DNA from: Sphingomonas sp. dw_22
GTDB lineage: Bacteria > Pseudomonadota > Alphaproteobacteria > Sphingomonadales > Sphingomonadaceae
Assembly (NCBI RefSeq): GCF_018449795.1
Contig: NZ_JAAVVE010000002.1
Location: forward strand, 62,001-126,000
Direction: 5' to 3'
DNA: 64,000 bases
Every line of letters begins with the position of its first letter. Positions within the stretch are counted from its first letter, which is position 1. The notes beneath the pieces are model-generated. The model saw nothing but the letters and a program-made list of their open reading frames with translations. It was not told the origin of the DNA and did not search any database. Positions 30,453 through 39,951 of the stretch are shown in pieces. Position numbers and translations under genes: made by a program.

Positions 30453-33431
30453 GGGCTGGTCAAGACCGGCACCGGCACGCTGACCCTCACCGGCACGAAC
30501 AGCTATGCCGGCGGCACCACCGTCGCGGCGGGCACGCTCCAGGGCGACACCGTCTCGATCCAGGGCAATGTGACCGACAATGCCACGCTCACCTTCGCGC
30601 AGGATTTCAACGGCGTCTATGCGGGCGATATCTCGGGCACCGGCACGCTGGTGAAGACCGGCAGCGGCGCCGTGACCCTTGACGGCGACGCCAGCCATAG
30701 CGGCGGCACCCGCATCGAGGGCGGCGCGCTGATCGGCACCACCGGCAACCTGCTCGGCGCGATCACCGACAATGCGAACCTCGTCTTCCAGCAGGACGCG
30801 GACGGCGATTTCGCGGGCAGCATCTCGGGCACCGGCAATGTCTACAAGGCCGGCACGGGCACGGTGCGCCTCACCGGCACCGCCAGCCATGCCGGCGTGA
30901 CCGCGGTGATGCAGGGCCGCCTGATCGGCTCTTCCGACACCATCCGGGGCGACATCTCCGCCGCGCAGGGCGCGACGCTGGAATTCGACCAGGCGGCGGA
31001 CGGCACCTATGCCGGCAGCATGGTCGACGCGCAGGGGGCCGGACTGGCCGGCCAGCTGGTCAAGTCCGGCGCCGGCGCGCTCACCGTCACCGGCCATTTC
31101 GGCGCGCAGGGCGGAACGCTGATCGAGCAGGGCAGCCTGATCGGCACCGGCGAAACCCTGTGGGGCGATTTCGCCACCCGCGACGGCACCACGCTGCGGA
31201 TCGGCGAGGCCGAGGGGCAGGGCGCGGATTTCTCCGGCGCGATCAGCGGCACCGGCAGCTTCGTGAAGACGGGCACGGGCACGCTGCGACTTTCGGGGCA
31301 GTCGGCCGGCTTTGCCGGAAGCGCCGACATCACCGCCGGCACGATCCTGCTGACCGGCGCGCTGAACGGCAGCGTGCTGATCGAGCAGGGCGCGGCGTTG
31401 CAGGTCGGCGATGGCACGACGTCGGGCGACCTGCTCGCCGACACCACCAATGACGGCACGCTGACCTTCAACCAGGCGGGCAGCTATGTCTATACCGGCG
31501 CGCTCTCGGGCAACGGCTCGCTCGTCAAGCAGGGCGACGGCGCCCTGACGCTTGCCGGCGACTATAGCTATACCGGGTCGACGGTTGTCGAGGGCGGCAC
31601 CGTGACGATCTCCTCGCTGCTGCCGACGACGACCACGCTGCAGATCGACGGCGGCTCTTTCTACCTCGGCTCGACCGACCAGTCGGTCTCCGGCCTTACC
31701 GGCAACGGCGGCAGCCTGAATTTCGGCGGCGGCACACTCACCGTCGATCAGGATACGGATTACGGCTATGACGGAAGCCTCATCGGCACCGGCACGCTCG
31801 TCAAGTCCGGCAGCGGCACGCTCAACCTGCTCGGCGACAGCTCGCTCGCAGGCGACGTGCTGGTGAATGCTGGCACGCTCGGCGTGCGCGGCACCCTCGC
31901 CAGCCTGGTGACCGTCTCCGACGGCGCGACGCTGAGCGGCACCGGCACGGTCGGCGGCATGGTCGTCCGCTCCGGCGGCGTCGCCGCCCCCGGAAGCGCG
32001 GGCGCGGCGCAGAATATCATGGCCTTCCGGGCTTTCGCGGCGGCAGTGCCCGCGCCGCTCGGCACGCTGCACGTCTCCGGAAACGTGACGTTCGAGGCGG
32101 GCTCGCTGTACCAGGTCAACGTCGATGCCGCGGGTGAGAGCGACAAGATCGCCGCGACCGGAAGCGCGTCCCTTCAGGGCGGCACCGTCCAGGTGCTCGC
32201 CGCGAACGGGAGCTACGCGCCGCTGACGCATTACACATTGCTCAGCGCGAATGGCGGCGTGACCGGCGCCTTCAGCGACGTGACGAGCGACCTCGCCTTC
32301 CTCACGCCGGTGCTCAGCTACAGCGCGAAAACCGTGTCGCTCGATCTGGTGCGGAACAATATCGACTTCACCGACGTCGCCCGAAACCGCAACGAACGCA
32401 ACGTCGCCGGAAAGGTGACCGCGCTCGGCGTCGGCAACCCGCTGTTCAACGCGGTACTGTTCATGGATGCCGACAGCGCGCGGGAGCAGTTCAATCAGCT
32501 TTCGGGCGAGATCCACGCCTCCGCGCGCACGGCGATGCTGAACGATGCGGCCCTGCCGATGACCGCGGCGATCGATCATCTGGTCGAAACGCCGGCCCAT
32601 TCGGGCGTGTGGATGCAGGGCCTGGCCAACTGGTCGCAGATCGATGCCAACGGGGAGTCCGCGCGCACCCGGAGCAATGCCCAGGGGCTGATGGGCGGCG
32701 CCGATATCGCGGTCGCGCGGGGGCTGCGCCTCGGCCTTGCCGGCAGCTATACCCATGACAATCTCTCGGCGCCTGCGGTCGGCAGCACCGCGAAGCTGAA
32801 GGGCACGCATGTGCTGGGCTATGCCTCGGGCGCCTTTGCCGGAGTCGAGCTGCGCGTGGGCGGCGGCTACAGCCATTTCGACGCCGATACGGTTCGCGCC
32901 GTGCCGGTGGCGGGCGCCGCCCAGCGCCTGTCGGCGCGCTATGGCGTCGATGTCGTGCAGGGCTTCGGCGAAATGGCCTATCCGCTGAAGCTGGGTGATG
33001 GCGCGGTCGCCCCCTATGGCAACGTGGCGGTGACCAACATCGCCCGTCCAAACTTCGCCGAGACCGGCGGCAGCATCGCGCTCGCTTCGGCGAAGGCGAA
33101 CGACACCACGGCGATCTCCAGCGTCGGCATCCGTTTCGAGACCGCTCCGGCGGGGGCATTCTCGGTCGGCGGTAAGCTGGGCTGGGAACATGCCTGGGGC
33201 TCGATCGATCCGGTCAGCGAAATGACGCTGTCCGGCACGAGCGGCAGCTTCGAGGTGATCGGCGCGCCGCTTTCGCGGAACAGCGCGACCGTGGTGGTCA
33301 ACGGCAGGCTGCACCTGTCCAAGGGCCTGACCGTGTCGGCCGGCTATGAAGGACGAATCGGTTCCTCCAACCAATCGAATGCCGTGAAGGGGGCGATCGG
33401 CCTGCGCTTCTAAAGGATATCTTGATCGAAC

Positions 33432-33471
33432 GCGAACCCCGGTGCTGCCGAAGCGGACCGGGGCTCGCTTT
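33432..33471 (+). terminator. intrinsic terminator of the autotransporter gene
   Basis: GCGAACCCCGGT (33432-33443) pairs with ACCGGGGCTCGC (33457-33468) in 11 of 12 positions, with a 13-base loop, and TTT follows. It starts 19 bases after the stop codon. Confidence 0.7.
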
Positions 33472-33548
33472 CAAACTGGACTTCAGGTTCATCTCGATCA
33501 ACTGCCGGTGGAGAACGATGCTCTGGGTGCGCAGGTCCATGGACTCGT

Positions 33549-33578
33549 AGTCAAGGCGATTCTCGAATCGCCTTGACT
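33549..33578. repeat. 30-bp palindrome with 14-bp perfect arms
   Basis: AGTCAAGGCGATTC and GAATCGCCTTGACT flank a 2-base centre TC. Both arms end in a GANTC sequence at the centre, the CcrM methylation target of alphaproteobacteria. It may be a strong hairpin or a protein-binding site. Confidence 0.6.
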
Positions 33579-33738
33579 GGCGTGGAGCTTCGATTGGTCA
33601 CGAACATATTTGGCGCCTGGCCATGACCGCTCGGCTCTGGGCCGAACGCAGAGCAGGTTCCGGGATCAAGGCATGCGAAAGTCCAGCCGGCGACAATTGG
33701 GCGTATAGCTGCCGATCGACCCAGCACTGCCGGTTCTC

Positions 33739-33811
33739 AGATAGTCCTCTATGGGATCTGCCAAAACCCAGCTTTCCTGCGGATTTCGGGAAATGGTGCC
33801 GCTTCCAGGAC
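33739..33811. repeat. truncated copy of the tRNA-Thr 3' end with its downstream flank
   Basis: The 73 bases align without gaps to 59653-59725 at about 57 identical positions. On the minus strand it includes GTCCTGGAAGCGGCACCA, which matches the last 18 bases of the tRNA-Thr (59708-59783) with one difference. No other part of a tRNA is present. It may be an old attachment site left by a tRNA-targeting integrase, or a piece of a lost tRNA. Confidence 0.5.
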
Positions 33812-33815
33812 AAAG

Positions 33816-33850
33816 ATGGGCACTCAGACCATTGGGAAATTTCTATCCGG
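33816..33850 (+). repeat. dispersed short repeat, copy C
   Basis: The sequence atgggcactcagaccattgg continues as gaaatttct and is the third copy of the repeat seen at 20671 and 27178, in the same orientation. It starts five bases after the tRNA-Thr-like block. Copies B and C flank the autotransporter. Confidence 0.55.
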
Positions 33851-34018
33851 AGAGAGATTGAAGATGGCCGATGGCTGTCCGGCAGGCTTTAGGGGGCAAT
33901 CGCCGCTAGGCGGGCGGGTGCTGCCGCCTCAATCCTTACGGTCGGACAGACCCATTTGAATTGTCACGGTGGTTTCGCAATCCCCGTCCAGTGGCTGGGG
34001 GTCGGAGAATCCCCAAGC

Positions 34019-34591
34019 GTGACCGTTTGCCCCCCTCATATTGTCCGATGGGTTTCACTTCATGTGGTCCCGCAGGAGCAGAAAGTCAGGGCGGCGCTGC
34101 GCCGGCTTGGGGTTGCCGAGAGCGATGTCGATGACCTGATCCAAGACGCGTATTGCCGCTTGGCCACGCTCACGTCGGTCGATCATATCGACCGGCCCGG
34201 CGCCTATTTCATGCAGATCGTCAAGAATGCGTGGCGGGACAGCCTTCGGCGCGCGCGGGTCGTGCGCCTTGAGGATTATACGGAAAATGCGACGCAGATC
34301 GTCGAGGACGAGGCGATAGGGGTCGAGGCCGCCGTCATTGCACGGGAGCAGCTCAAGCTCGTCGAAGCATTGCTGGTGACTCTTCCCGAACGATGTCGAA
34401 CCATCTTCACCTGGAAGCGGATGGAAGGGATATCGCAACGCGAGATTGCGCAGCGACTTGGTGTCAGCGAACATATAGTCGAGAACGATGTCCAAAGGGC
34501 GCTCCGCACGATCCAGCGTGCGCTGCGAGGTGCCGACGAAGACGAACAGGAAGAACGGAAGATTGGCGACCAGCGGCGGAAAATCGGTTGA
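34019..34591 (+). CDS. ECF sigma factor, FecI-like
   Basis: The protein has about 190 residues. The sigma-2 region contains VAESDVDDLIQDAYCRLATL and AYFMQIVKNAWRDSLRRAR. The sigma-4 helix-turn-helix region contains LPERCRTIFTWKRMEGISQR and EIAQRLGVSEHIVENDVQRA. It recruits RNA polymerase to the promoter of the associated receptor when released by the FecR partner. GTG 34019 is chosen; TTG 33956 would add 21 residues without sigma similarity. It overlaps the FecR gene, so sigma and anti-sigma are made together. Confidence 0.85.
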   Translation: MTVCPPHIVRWVSLHVVPQEQKVRAALRRLGVAESDVDDLIQDAYCRLATLTSVDHIDRPGAYFMQIVKNAWRDSLRRARVVRLEDYTENATQIVEDEAIGVEAAVIAREQLKLVEALLVTLPERCRTIFTWKRMEGISQREIAQRLGVSEHIVENDVQRALRTIQRALRGADEDEQEERKIGDQRRKIG

Positions 34592-35543
34592 GAAGCTGGA
34601 AGCCGAAGCGGCAGCTTGGGCGGCAAAACTCGATGCCGCGCCGGATCAGGCTCCTCCGGGACTGGATGAATGGTTCGCGCAGGATCCGAGGCACGCCGGG
34701 GCATTGCTGCGCGCGCAGGCTACGCTGGCCGTCTTCGCTCCGCCCTGGCATGAGTCCGTTCCCGACATTGAGAAGCAAGCTGAGGATGACGGGCCAGCCT
34801 CGGCATGGAAGCGACGGGCAATCTTCGGAGGCGGAGCGCTTGCGCTCGCAGCATCGCTGGCCGCCGTCCTGCTGATCGGCTCGCCGAAAGAGACCTATGA
34901 AACCCAGATCGGCGAAGTCCGGTCGCTGGCGCTCAGCGATGGCTCGTCGGTTTCGATCGATGCGAAGAGCCGGATCGAGATCGACTTCGATGCGAAGAAC
35001 CGCGATGTGCATTTCAGGTCCGGAAAGGTTCTGTTCCGAGCCGCGCACAATGCGCAGCGCCCGTTTCGGGTCATGCTGGACGGCATCGTCATCACCGATA
35101 TCGGCACGGCCTTCCAGGTGACGAAGGACGACAGGACGCAGGCCGTCGAGGTTCTCGTCACCGAGGGCGCGGTGCGGATCGACGCCCCGGCGGGGCGTGT
35201 CGACCTTGTGGCCGGCCAGCGCGCCCGCTTCCCGCAAGCGGCTTCGGGCGGTCTCAGGCCGGAGCTGACCCGTGTCGCGCCGGCCGACATCGAGCGGACG
35301 CTCGCCTGGAAGGACGGTCAACTGGAATTGAACGGCGAAACGCTCGACAGCGCGGTCGCCGAGATCAACCGGCACAGTCGCCTCCAATTGCGCGTCGGCA
35401 ATGCCGCGCTGGGCAGCGAAAGCCTTTACGGGTCCTTCCGCATGGACGACGCCGCGGGCTTTGCGCGCGCAGTCGCAGCGGGCCTCGGGACGGATGTTCG
35501 CACCGAAGCGGACGGCATCGTGATCGGCGCCGGCAAAAAATAG
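34563..35543 (+). CDS. FecR-type transmembrane anti-sigma regulator
   Basis: The protein has about 326 residues. The cytoplasmic N-terminus carries EAAAWAAKLDAAP and LDEWFAQDPRHAGALLRAQ, typical of FecR_N. One membrane segment follows (GGGALALAASLAAVLLIG). The periplasmic FecR domain shows LSDGSSVSIDAKSRIEIDF and GIVITDIGTAFQV, with a final STN-like part (NGETLDSAVAEINRHS). It holds the sigma factor inactive until the partner TBDT signals ligand. The start is uncertain: TTG 34563 has GGAAGA close upstream and overlaps the sigma gene, while ATG 34488 is the longest frame. Confidence 0.82.
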   Translation: MATSGGKSVEKLEAEAAAWAAKLDAAPDQAPPGLDEWFAQDPRHAGALLRAQATLAVFAPPWHESVPDIEKQAEDDGPASAWKRRAIFGGGALALAASLAAVLLIGSPKETYETQIGEVRSLALSDGSSVSIDAKSRIEIDFDAKNRDVHFRSGKVLFRAAHNAQRPFRVMLDGIVITDIGTAFQVTKDDRTQAVEVLVTEGAVRIDAPAGRVDLVAGQRARFPQAASGGLRPELTRVAPADIERTLAWKDGQLELNGETLDSAVAEINRHSRLQLRVGNAALGSESLYGSFRMDDAAGFARAVAAGLGTDVRTEADGIVIGAGKK

Positions 35544-35620
35544 ACGGATAGAATACGGAAACCCTCTCCCGGGTCGTCGTGAAGGCGAAACTGCCATTTC
35601 GACCAACCCAGGGGGATTTC

Positions 35621-38134
35621 ATGCACGCTTCACTTCGTCTGCTGGCCGTCAGCGCGATTGCATCCACAATCGCACCGACCTCACCGGCCTTGGCGCAGAC
35701 GGCAACCTTCAACGTGCCTTCGCAAGACGTGACCAGCGCCGTGCGGCAGCTGGCGCAGCAAGCCAGAATACAGATCGTCGTGACCGGCCGGGTCGCCGAA
35801 GGCCGCCGCACCAAGGCGATCTCCGGCGCGATGTCGGTCGAACAGGCGCTTGCGCGGATGCTCGCCAACACCGGCCTGGTTGCCCGGATGACAGGCGCCG
35901 GAACCTATGTGATCGTCGGCGCCACCGGGGCGACCATGCAGGACATGTCCGCCACAAGCGCGGCCGATGCGCCGGAGGCCGCGAATGCCGACATCGTCGT
36001 CACCGCACGGAAACGCACGGAAACGCTCGGGGCCGTTCCGATGGCGGTGACGGTGATGAAGCCACAGTCACTTTCCGACACGGGCAACAACACGATAAGG
36101 GATTATTTTCGCTTCGTACCCGGGCTGAACATCACCCCGATGCCGCGCGGCGCCGAACCCGGGCTGACGGCGGTCAACATCCGCGGCATCGCAACCTCCT
36201 CCACCACGAATCCGACGGTCGGCCTCGTCATCGACGACTCGCCGTTCGGCTCCAGCACCACCGCCGGAGCCGGAAATTCCGTATTTCCCAATATCGATCC
36301 GGGCGAGCTGGAGCGGATCGAGTTCCTGAAGGGGCCGCAGGGAACGCTTTACGGCTCGTCCGGAATGGGAGGGCTGATCAAGTTCGTCACCAAGGCTCCG
36401 TCCACCAGCGCCTTCAGCGGCAATCTGAGCGCGCAGGGTGTCAGGTCCGTGAATGGCGATAGCGGGTACATGATCCGCGGCGGGGTCAACGTTCCGCTCT
36501 CCGACAATCTGGCGATCCGCGTCGGCGCCTTTGACGGCCGCGACCCCGGCTATATCGACAATGTCGTGACAGGCCGGAAGGATGTCGACAGCAGTCGATC
36601 GTTCGGCGGACGAGCGGCGCTGCTGTGGCAGGTCGATAGCGGGACGACCCTGCGGCTGGACGTGATGCGGCAGAGAACGGAAGGCGACGGCGCCGGGCTT
36701 GTCGATGCCAACATCCAAAGCGACGGTACGCTCACCCCCGCGGAGGGGAAGTATAGCCAGTCCGGCCTGGAGGGCAACGCCAGCTACTCGCTCGATGTCT
36801 CGCACTATGCGCTCACCTTGAATACCAGCGTCGCAGGCGCGGCGTTGACGTCCATCACGACCTATAATCAGTACCCCTATCGCACGAAGACGGATTTGTC
36901 CGGCTATGCGCCCTATTCCAATGCAGCGCTCGCCAACTTCGGCACGCCTGGAGTATATCAGGAGACATACCGTCCGCTGCGCAGGTTTTCCCAGGAAATA
37001 CGACTGAGCAAAACGGTTGCAATGTTCGACATTCTTGCTGGCGCCTATTTCACCAGTGAGGATGCCGGAAGCTGGTACGCCAATCTCTACGCGACTTCCC
37101 TTGCCAAGCTTTCTCCCGCGGGGAATGTCCGGGTCGCGCTCCCGGCGCCGAACTCCGACTATCGAGAATATGCCGGTTTCGCGAATGTGTCGGCGCATCT
37201 CACGGGCAAGCTCTCCGTCGAGGGCGGCATCCGCTACTCGTCCATGACTCAGGCGGCGACCACCCTCGCCCAGACCGGCCCCCTGGCGCCGGCTAACGCG
37301 ACCACGACATCCTATCGCGGCACTCAGAGCGCTGTCACGTTTCTCGCTGACGCCAAATATCAGTTCAATCCCGACAGCCTGTTCTATCTGCGCGTGGCGT
37401 CGGGTTTCAGGCCGGGCGTCGTCAACGGCCCCGGCCTGACCTTCGCGATCCCTATTCCCTATACGACCAAGCCGGATCGGACGGTCAGCTATGAAGCGGG
37501 CTATCGTGGGGACTTCTTCGACAGGAAGCTGACGCTCGATCTTTCGGCCTATCGCATCGACTGGACCTCATTGCAGGTGACGGCCAATGCGCCGCTCCTC
37601 CTGGGCGGCGGCGCCATCGGGATCTATTCCGCCAACGCGGGCAAGGCCAAGAGCACCGGCATGGAAGCCTCAGCGACCCTCCGCCCGACCCGTCATCTGG
37701 ACATCAGCGGCAATTTCGCTGTCGGGGAAGCGAAGCTGACCGAAGCGCTGCCCGCTGCGACGGCTTTCGCTCCCGCGGGCACCCTCCTGCCCTACAGCTC
37801 GAAATTCTCGGCGAGCTTGACGGCGGAACAACGGATCGATCTGGGTTCGGCCCAGGGCTTCATCGGGGGAGCCTATAGCTACACGGGCCGGCGCCTGGGT
37901 CTGTTTGCGACCAACAGCACCGCCGTGCGGCAGGTTTTTCCGTCCTACAGCCAATTGGATCTGCGCGCCGGCGTCCGTTACAAAAGCTACGAATTCAGCG
38001 TGTTCGCGAACAATGTCACCAATAGCTACACCTTCCTGACATCGACGATCGCGCAGGAATACGGATCCACCCCGCAGCAGGGCACGATCGTCCGGCCGCG
38101 AACGATCGGCGTCAATCTCAATTGGCATTTCTGA
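35621..38134 (+). CDS. TonB-dependent transducer receptor with STN domain (FecA/FpvA-type)
   Basis: The protein has 837 residues with a signal peptide ending SPALAQ. The STN signalling domain (about 25-95) carries FNVPSQDVTSAVRQLAQQAR and SVEQALARMLANTGLVAR. The TonB box is ADIVVTARK. The plug has NIRGIATSSTTNPTVGLVID and LKGPQGTLYGSSGMGGLIKF, and the barrel ends TIGVNLNWHF. The STN domain contacts the periplasmic part of FecR, so this receptor imports a ligand and reports its presence to the sigma factor. ATG 35621 has AGGGGGATT upstream. The plug type is that of the sphingomonad receptors for plant or aromatic compounds rather than classic siderophores. Confidence 0.9.
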   Translation: MHASLRLLAVSAIASTIAPTSPALAQTATFNVPSQDVTSAVRQLAQQARIQIVVTGRVAEGRRTKAISGAMSVEQALARMLANTGLVARMTGAGTYVIVGATGATMQDMSATSAADAPEAANADIVVTARKRTETLGAVPMAVTVMKPQSLSDTGNNTIRDYFRFVPGLNITPMPRGAEPGLTAVNIRGIATSSTTNPTVGLVIDDSPFGSSTTAGAGNSVFPNIDPGELERIEFLKGPQGTLYGSSGMGGLIKFVTKAPSTSAFSGNLSAQGVRSVNGDSGYMIRGGVNVPLSDNLAIRVGAFDGRDPGYIDNVVTGRKDVDSSRSFGGRAALLWQVDSGTTLRLDVMRQRTEGDGAGLVDANIQSDGTLTPAEGKYSQSGLEGNASYSLDVSHYALTLNTSVAGAALTSITTYNQYPYRTKTDLSGYAPYSNAALANFGTPGVYQETYRPLRRFSQEIRLSKTVAMFDILAGAYFTSEDAGSWYANLYATSLAKLSPAGNVRVALPAPNSDYREYAGFANVSAHLTGKLSVEGGIRYSSMTQAATTLAQTGPLAPANATTTSYRGTQSAVTFLADAKYQFNPDSLFYLRVASGFRPGVVNGPGLTFAIPIPYTTKPDRTVSYEAGYRGDFFDRKLTLDLSAYRIDWTSLQVTANAPLLLGGGAIGIYSANAGKAKSTGMEASATLRPTRHLDISGNFAVGEAKLTEALPAATAFAPAGTLLPYSSKFSASLTAEQRIDLGSAQGFIGGAYSYTGRRLGLFATNSTAVRQVFPSYSQLDLRAGVRYKSYEFSVFANNVTNSYTFLTSTIAQEYGSTPQQGTIVRPRTIGVNLNWHF

Positions 38135-38161
38135 GCATCCCGCTTGCGCGGCGCCGAGCAA

Positions 38162-38189
38162 AGGTGGAGCGGTTCAGCCCGTTCCACCT
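38162..38189 (+). terminator. hairpin between the receptor and the esterase gene
   Basis: AGGTGGAGCGG (38162-38172) pairs with CCGTTCCACCT (38179-38189) in 10 of 11 positions across a 6-base loop. No T-run follows, so it may lower rather than stop transcription into the next gene, or protect the upstream mRNA. Confidence 0.5.
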
Positions 38190-38219
38190 CGACGCTCGGG
38201 CCGTCTGAAGGCGAACAGC

Positions 38220-39890
38220 ATGATCGACCGCATCCGCCGGACCGCCATCATCGGAGCATTGAGCCTTGGCGCCGCCGCATCGCAACCGGTGCCGGGCAAC
38301 GCGCAAGCCTATCCCTTTACGCAGCCCGATCTCGCCCGGCAGGCCTGTGAAAGGCTGAACGACCTTCACCTGCCGAAGGTCCAGATCACCTCGGCGACCC
38401 TGATGCCGGCCGGGGCGTTCCCCGAAGCCGAACCGACCGTTGCAGGCACTGTCGCCGTCGCGCTGACCGCGCATTGCGAGGTGAAAGCCGTGGCGCGCCC
38501 GGCAAGCGATTCCGAAATAGGAATCGAGATATGGCTTCCCGCGGAGCACTGGAACGGCAAGTATGAGCAGACCGGAAACGGCGGGTGGGCCGGCGCCATT
38601 CACCGGCGTCCGCTGGCCGCCGCCGTGCGGCGCGGCTATGCCGCAGCGGCAACCGATGACGGCCATCAGGGTGGGATCGGCGACGACGGCACAGGCACGC
38701 GATCGGCGGGATTCGCGATCGGACATCCGGAGAAGCTGATCGACTACGGCTATCGCGCGCTTGCCGAGACCCGAGCCGCCGCGCTGGCGGCGATCAAGGC
38801 ATTCTATGGCCGCGACGCCGCCTGGTCCTACTTCGTCGGATGCTCCGACGGCGGCCGCGAAGCCTTGATGGTGGCGCAGCGCTTCCCCAAGGCCTTCGAC
38901 GGCATCCTCGCCGGCGATCCCGGCAACAATTGGTCCCGTTGGGCCGCCGGCCTGGTCTGGAACCGGCAGGCCCAGCTTGCGGAATCCCCCGGTGCGATTC
39001 CCATCGCCAAGAGGGCGCTGATCCAGAATGCGGCAGTCGCGGCATGCGACGCGATTGACGGCGTCAAGGACGGACTGATCTCCGATCCGCGCTTCTGCCG
39101 CTTCGACCCCGCCGTGCTTGCCTGCACGGGCGCAGACACCCCCGGTTGCCTCACCACTTCGCAGGTTGCGACGCTGAGAAGTATCTATGACGGCCCCAGA
39201 AATCCACGGACCGTCCATCAGATATATCCGGGCTTTCCTCCGGGGATCGAGAACGCTCCCGGGAGCAGCCTCATCACGCCCTCGCGGCAGGGCGAGTTCT
39301 CCTTCGGCGACACCTATTTCGGCCAGGCCGTTTTCGAGCAAATGGACTGGGACTTCCGGGCGCTGGACTTCGACAAGGATATCGCGCTCTCCGATCGGAA
39401 GGCTTCACCCGTCGTCGATGCCGTCAATCCCGATCTCCGCGCGTTTCGCGCCCATGGCGGCAAGCTCATCCAATATCATGGCTGGTCCGACGCCCTGATG
39501 CCAGCCGGCGGCTCGATCGCCTATTACGAGAATGTCTCGGCATTCATGCGCGAATATGGCGGATCAGGCCCGGTCGATAACTTCTATCGCCTCTTCATGA
39601 TCCCCGGCATGGGGCACTGCTATGGTGGAGCCGGCCCCACCTCGATCTCTCCGACGGACGATGCGGACGCGACCGATCCGAAGCATGATCTGATGCTCGC
39701 GCTCGAGCAATGGGTCGAAAAGGGCGTGGCACCGCAAATGTTCATCGGATCGGGCAAGGCTCCGAACGACCCCGCCACCACCATGTCCCGCCCCCTCTGC
39801 CCCTATCCGCAGGCGGCACGATACAAGGGGACGGGCGATATCAACGACGCCAGGAGGTTCGAATGCGCCACGCCACCAGCGCGACCGTAG
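38220..39890 (+). CDS. tannase/feruloyl esterase family hydrolase, exported
   Basis: This 556-residue alpha/beta hydrolase has a signal peptide ending GNAQA. The nucleophile motif GCSDGGREAL has Ser near residue 209. The acid is in YHGWSDALMP (Asp near 424) and the base in GMGHCYGG (His near 466). Cys 208 and Cys 467 next to Ser and His give the CS-D-HC pattern diagnostic of the tannase family, whose members hydrolyse galloyl, feruloyl or phthalate-type esters. ATG 38220 has GAAGG upstream. It follows a FecA-type TBDT, suggesting that the receptor imports an ester or its product. Confidence 0.88.
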   Translation: MIDRIRRTAIIGALSLGAAASQPVPGNAQAYPFTQPDLARQACERLNDLHLPKVQITSATLMPAGAFPEAEPTVAGTVAVALTAHCEVKAVARPASDSEIGIEIWLPAEHWNGKYEQTGNGGWAGAIHRRPLAAAVRRGYAAAATDDGHQGGIGDDGTGTRSAGFAIGHPEKLIDYGYRALAETRAAALAAIKAFYGRDAAWSYFVGCSDGGREALMVAQRFPKAFDGILAGDPGNNWSRWAAGLVWNRQAQLAESPGAIPIAKRALIQNAAVAACDAIDGVKDGLISDPRFCRFDPAVLACTGADTPGCLTTSQVATLRSIYDGPRNPRTVHQIYPGFPPGIENAPGSSLITPSRQGEFSFGDTYFGQAVFEQMDWDFRALDFDKDIALSDRKASPVVDAVNPDLRAFRAHGGKLIQYHGWSDALMPAGGSIAYYENVSAFMREYGGSGPVDNFYRLFMIPGMGHCYGGAGPTSISPTDDADATDPKHDLMLALEQWVEKGVAPQMFIGSGKAPNDPATTMSRPLCPYPQAARYKGTGDINDARRFECATPPARP

Positions 39891-39951
39891 ATCGCGTTCC
39901 CCCCGCCCGTCTCCGCGAGGTCGAAACCTGCGGCATGATAGCGAGGGTGCA

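Larger units (their letters stand above)
27571..33413 (+). pseudogene. giant type Va autotransporter with tandem repeats; one-base frameshift at a G-run
   Basis: Repaired, the gene encodes about 1947 residues. There is a long signal peptide (MTNRTSFLPEGITGKVRQF to AAHAQ) and a passenger of autotransporter-associated beta-strand repeats (KTGTGTLTLSG-type). Two copies of a 100-residue GQEAAALLFGG module, a linker (VTVSDGATLSGTGTVGGMVV) and a C-terminal barrel of about 260 residues (from SGVWMQGLANWSQ) follow, ending in GAIGLRF with terminal Phe. GTG 27571 is chosen because AGAGGA precedes it. The frame breaks at 29373-29377, where GGGGG replaces the GGGGGG found in the sister repeat. A terminator follows. 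A surface adhesin role is inferred. Confidence 0.8.
33414..34018. other. 600-bp gene-free stretch with several structured elements
   Basis: After the terminator the region holds a 30-bp near-perfect palindrome (33549-33578), a 73-bp block resembling the tRNA-Thr 3' end and its flank (33739-33811), and repeat copy C (33816-33850). No coding frame of credible composition is present. A minus-strand frame at 33598-33813 has no start signal or family. Confidence 0.5.

Noticed and set aside
29322-33374. Very long minus-strand frame (1350 codons) opposite the autotransporter, and a 384-codon one at 28138-29292
   Set aside because: It mirrors the codon periodicity of the Gly/Thr-rich repeats on the plus strand. 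The product is Arg/Gly/Ala-rich without family motifs and has no ribosome site; the plus strand has clear domains.
33598-33892. Small frames on both strands in the gap after the autotransporter
   Set aside because: They have no ribosome sites, no recognisable family and no support beyond lacking stops, and they overlap repeat-derived sequence.
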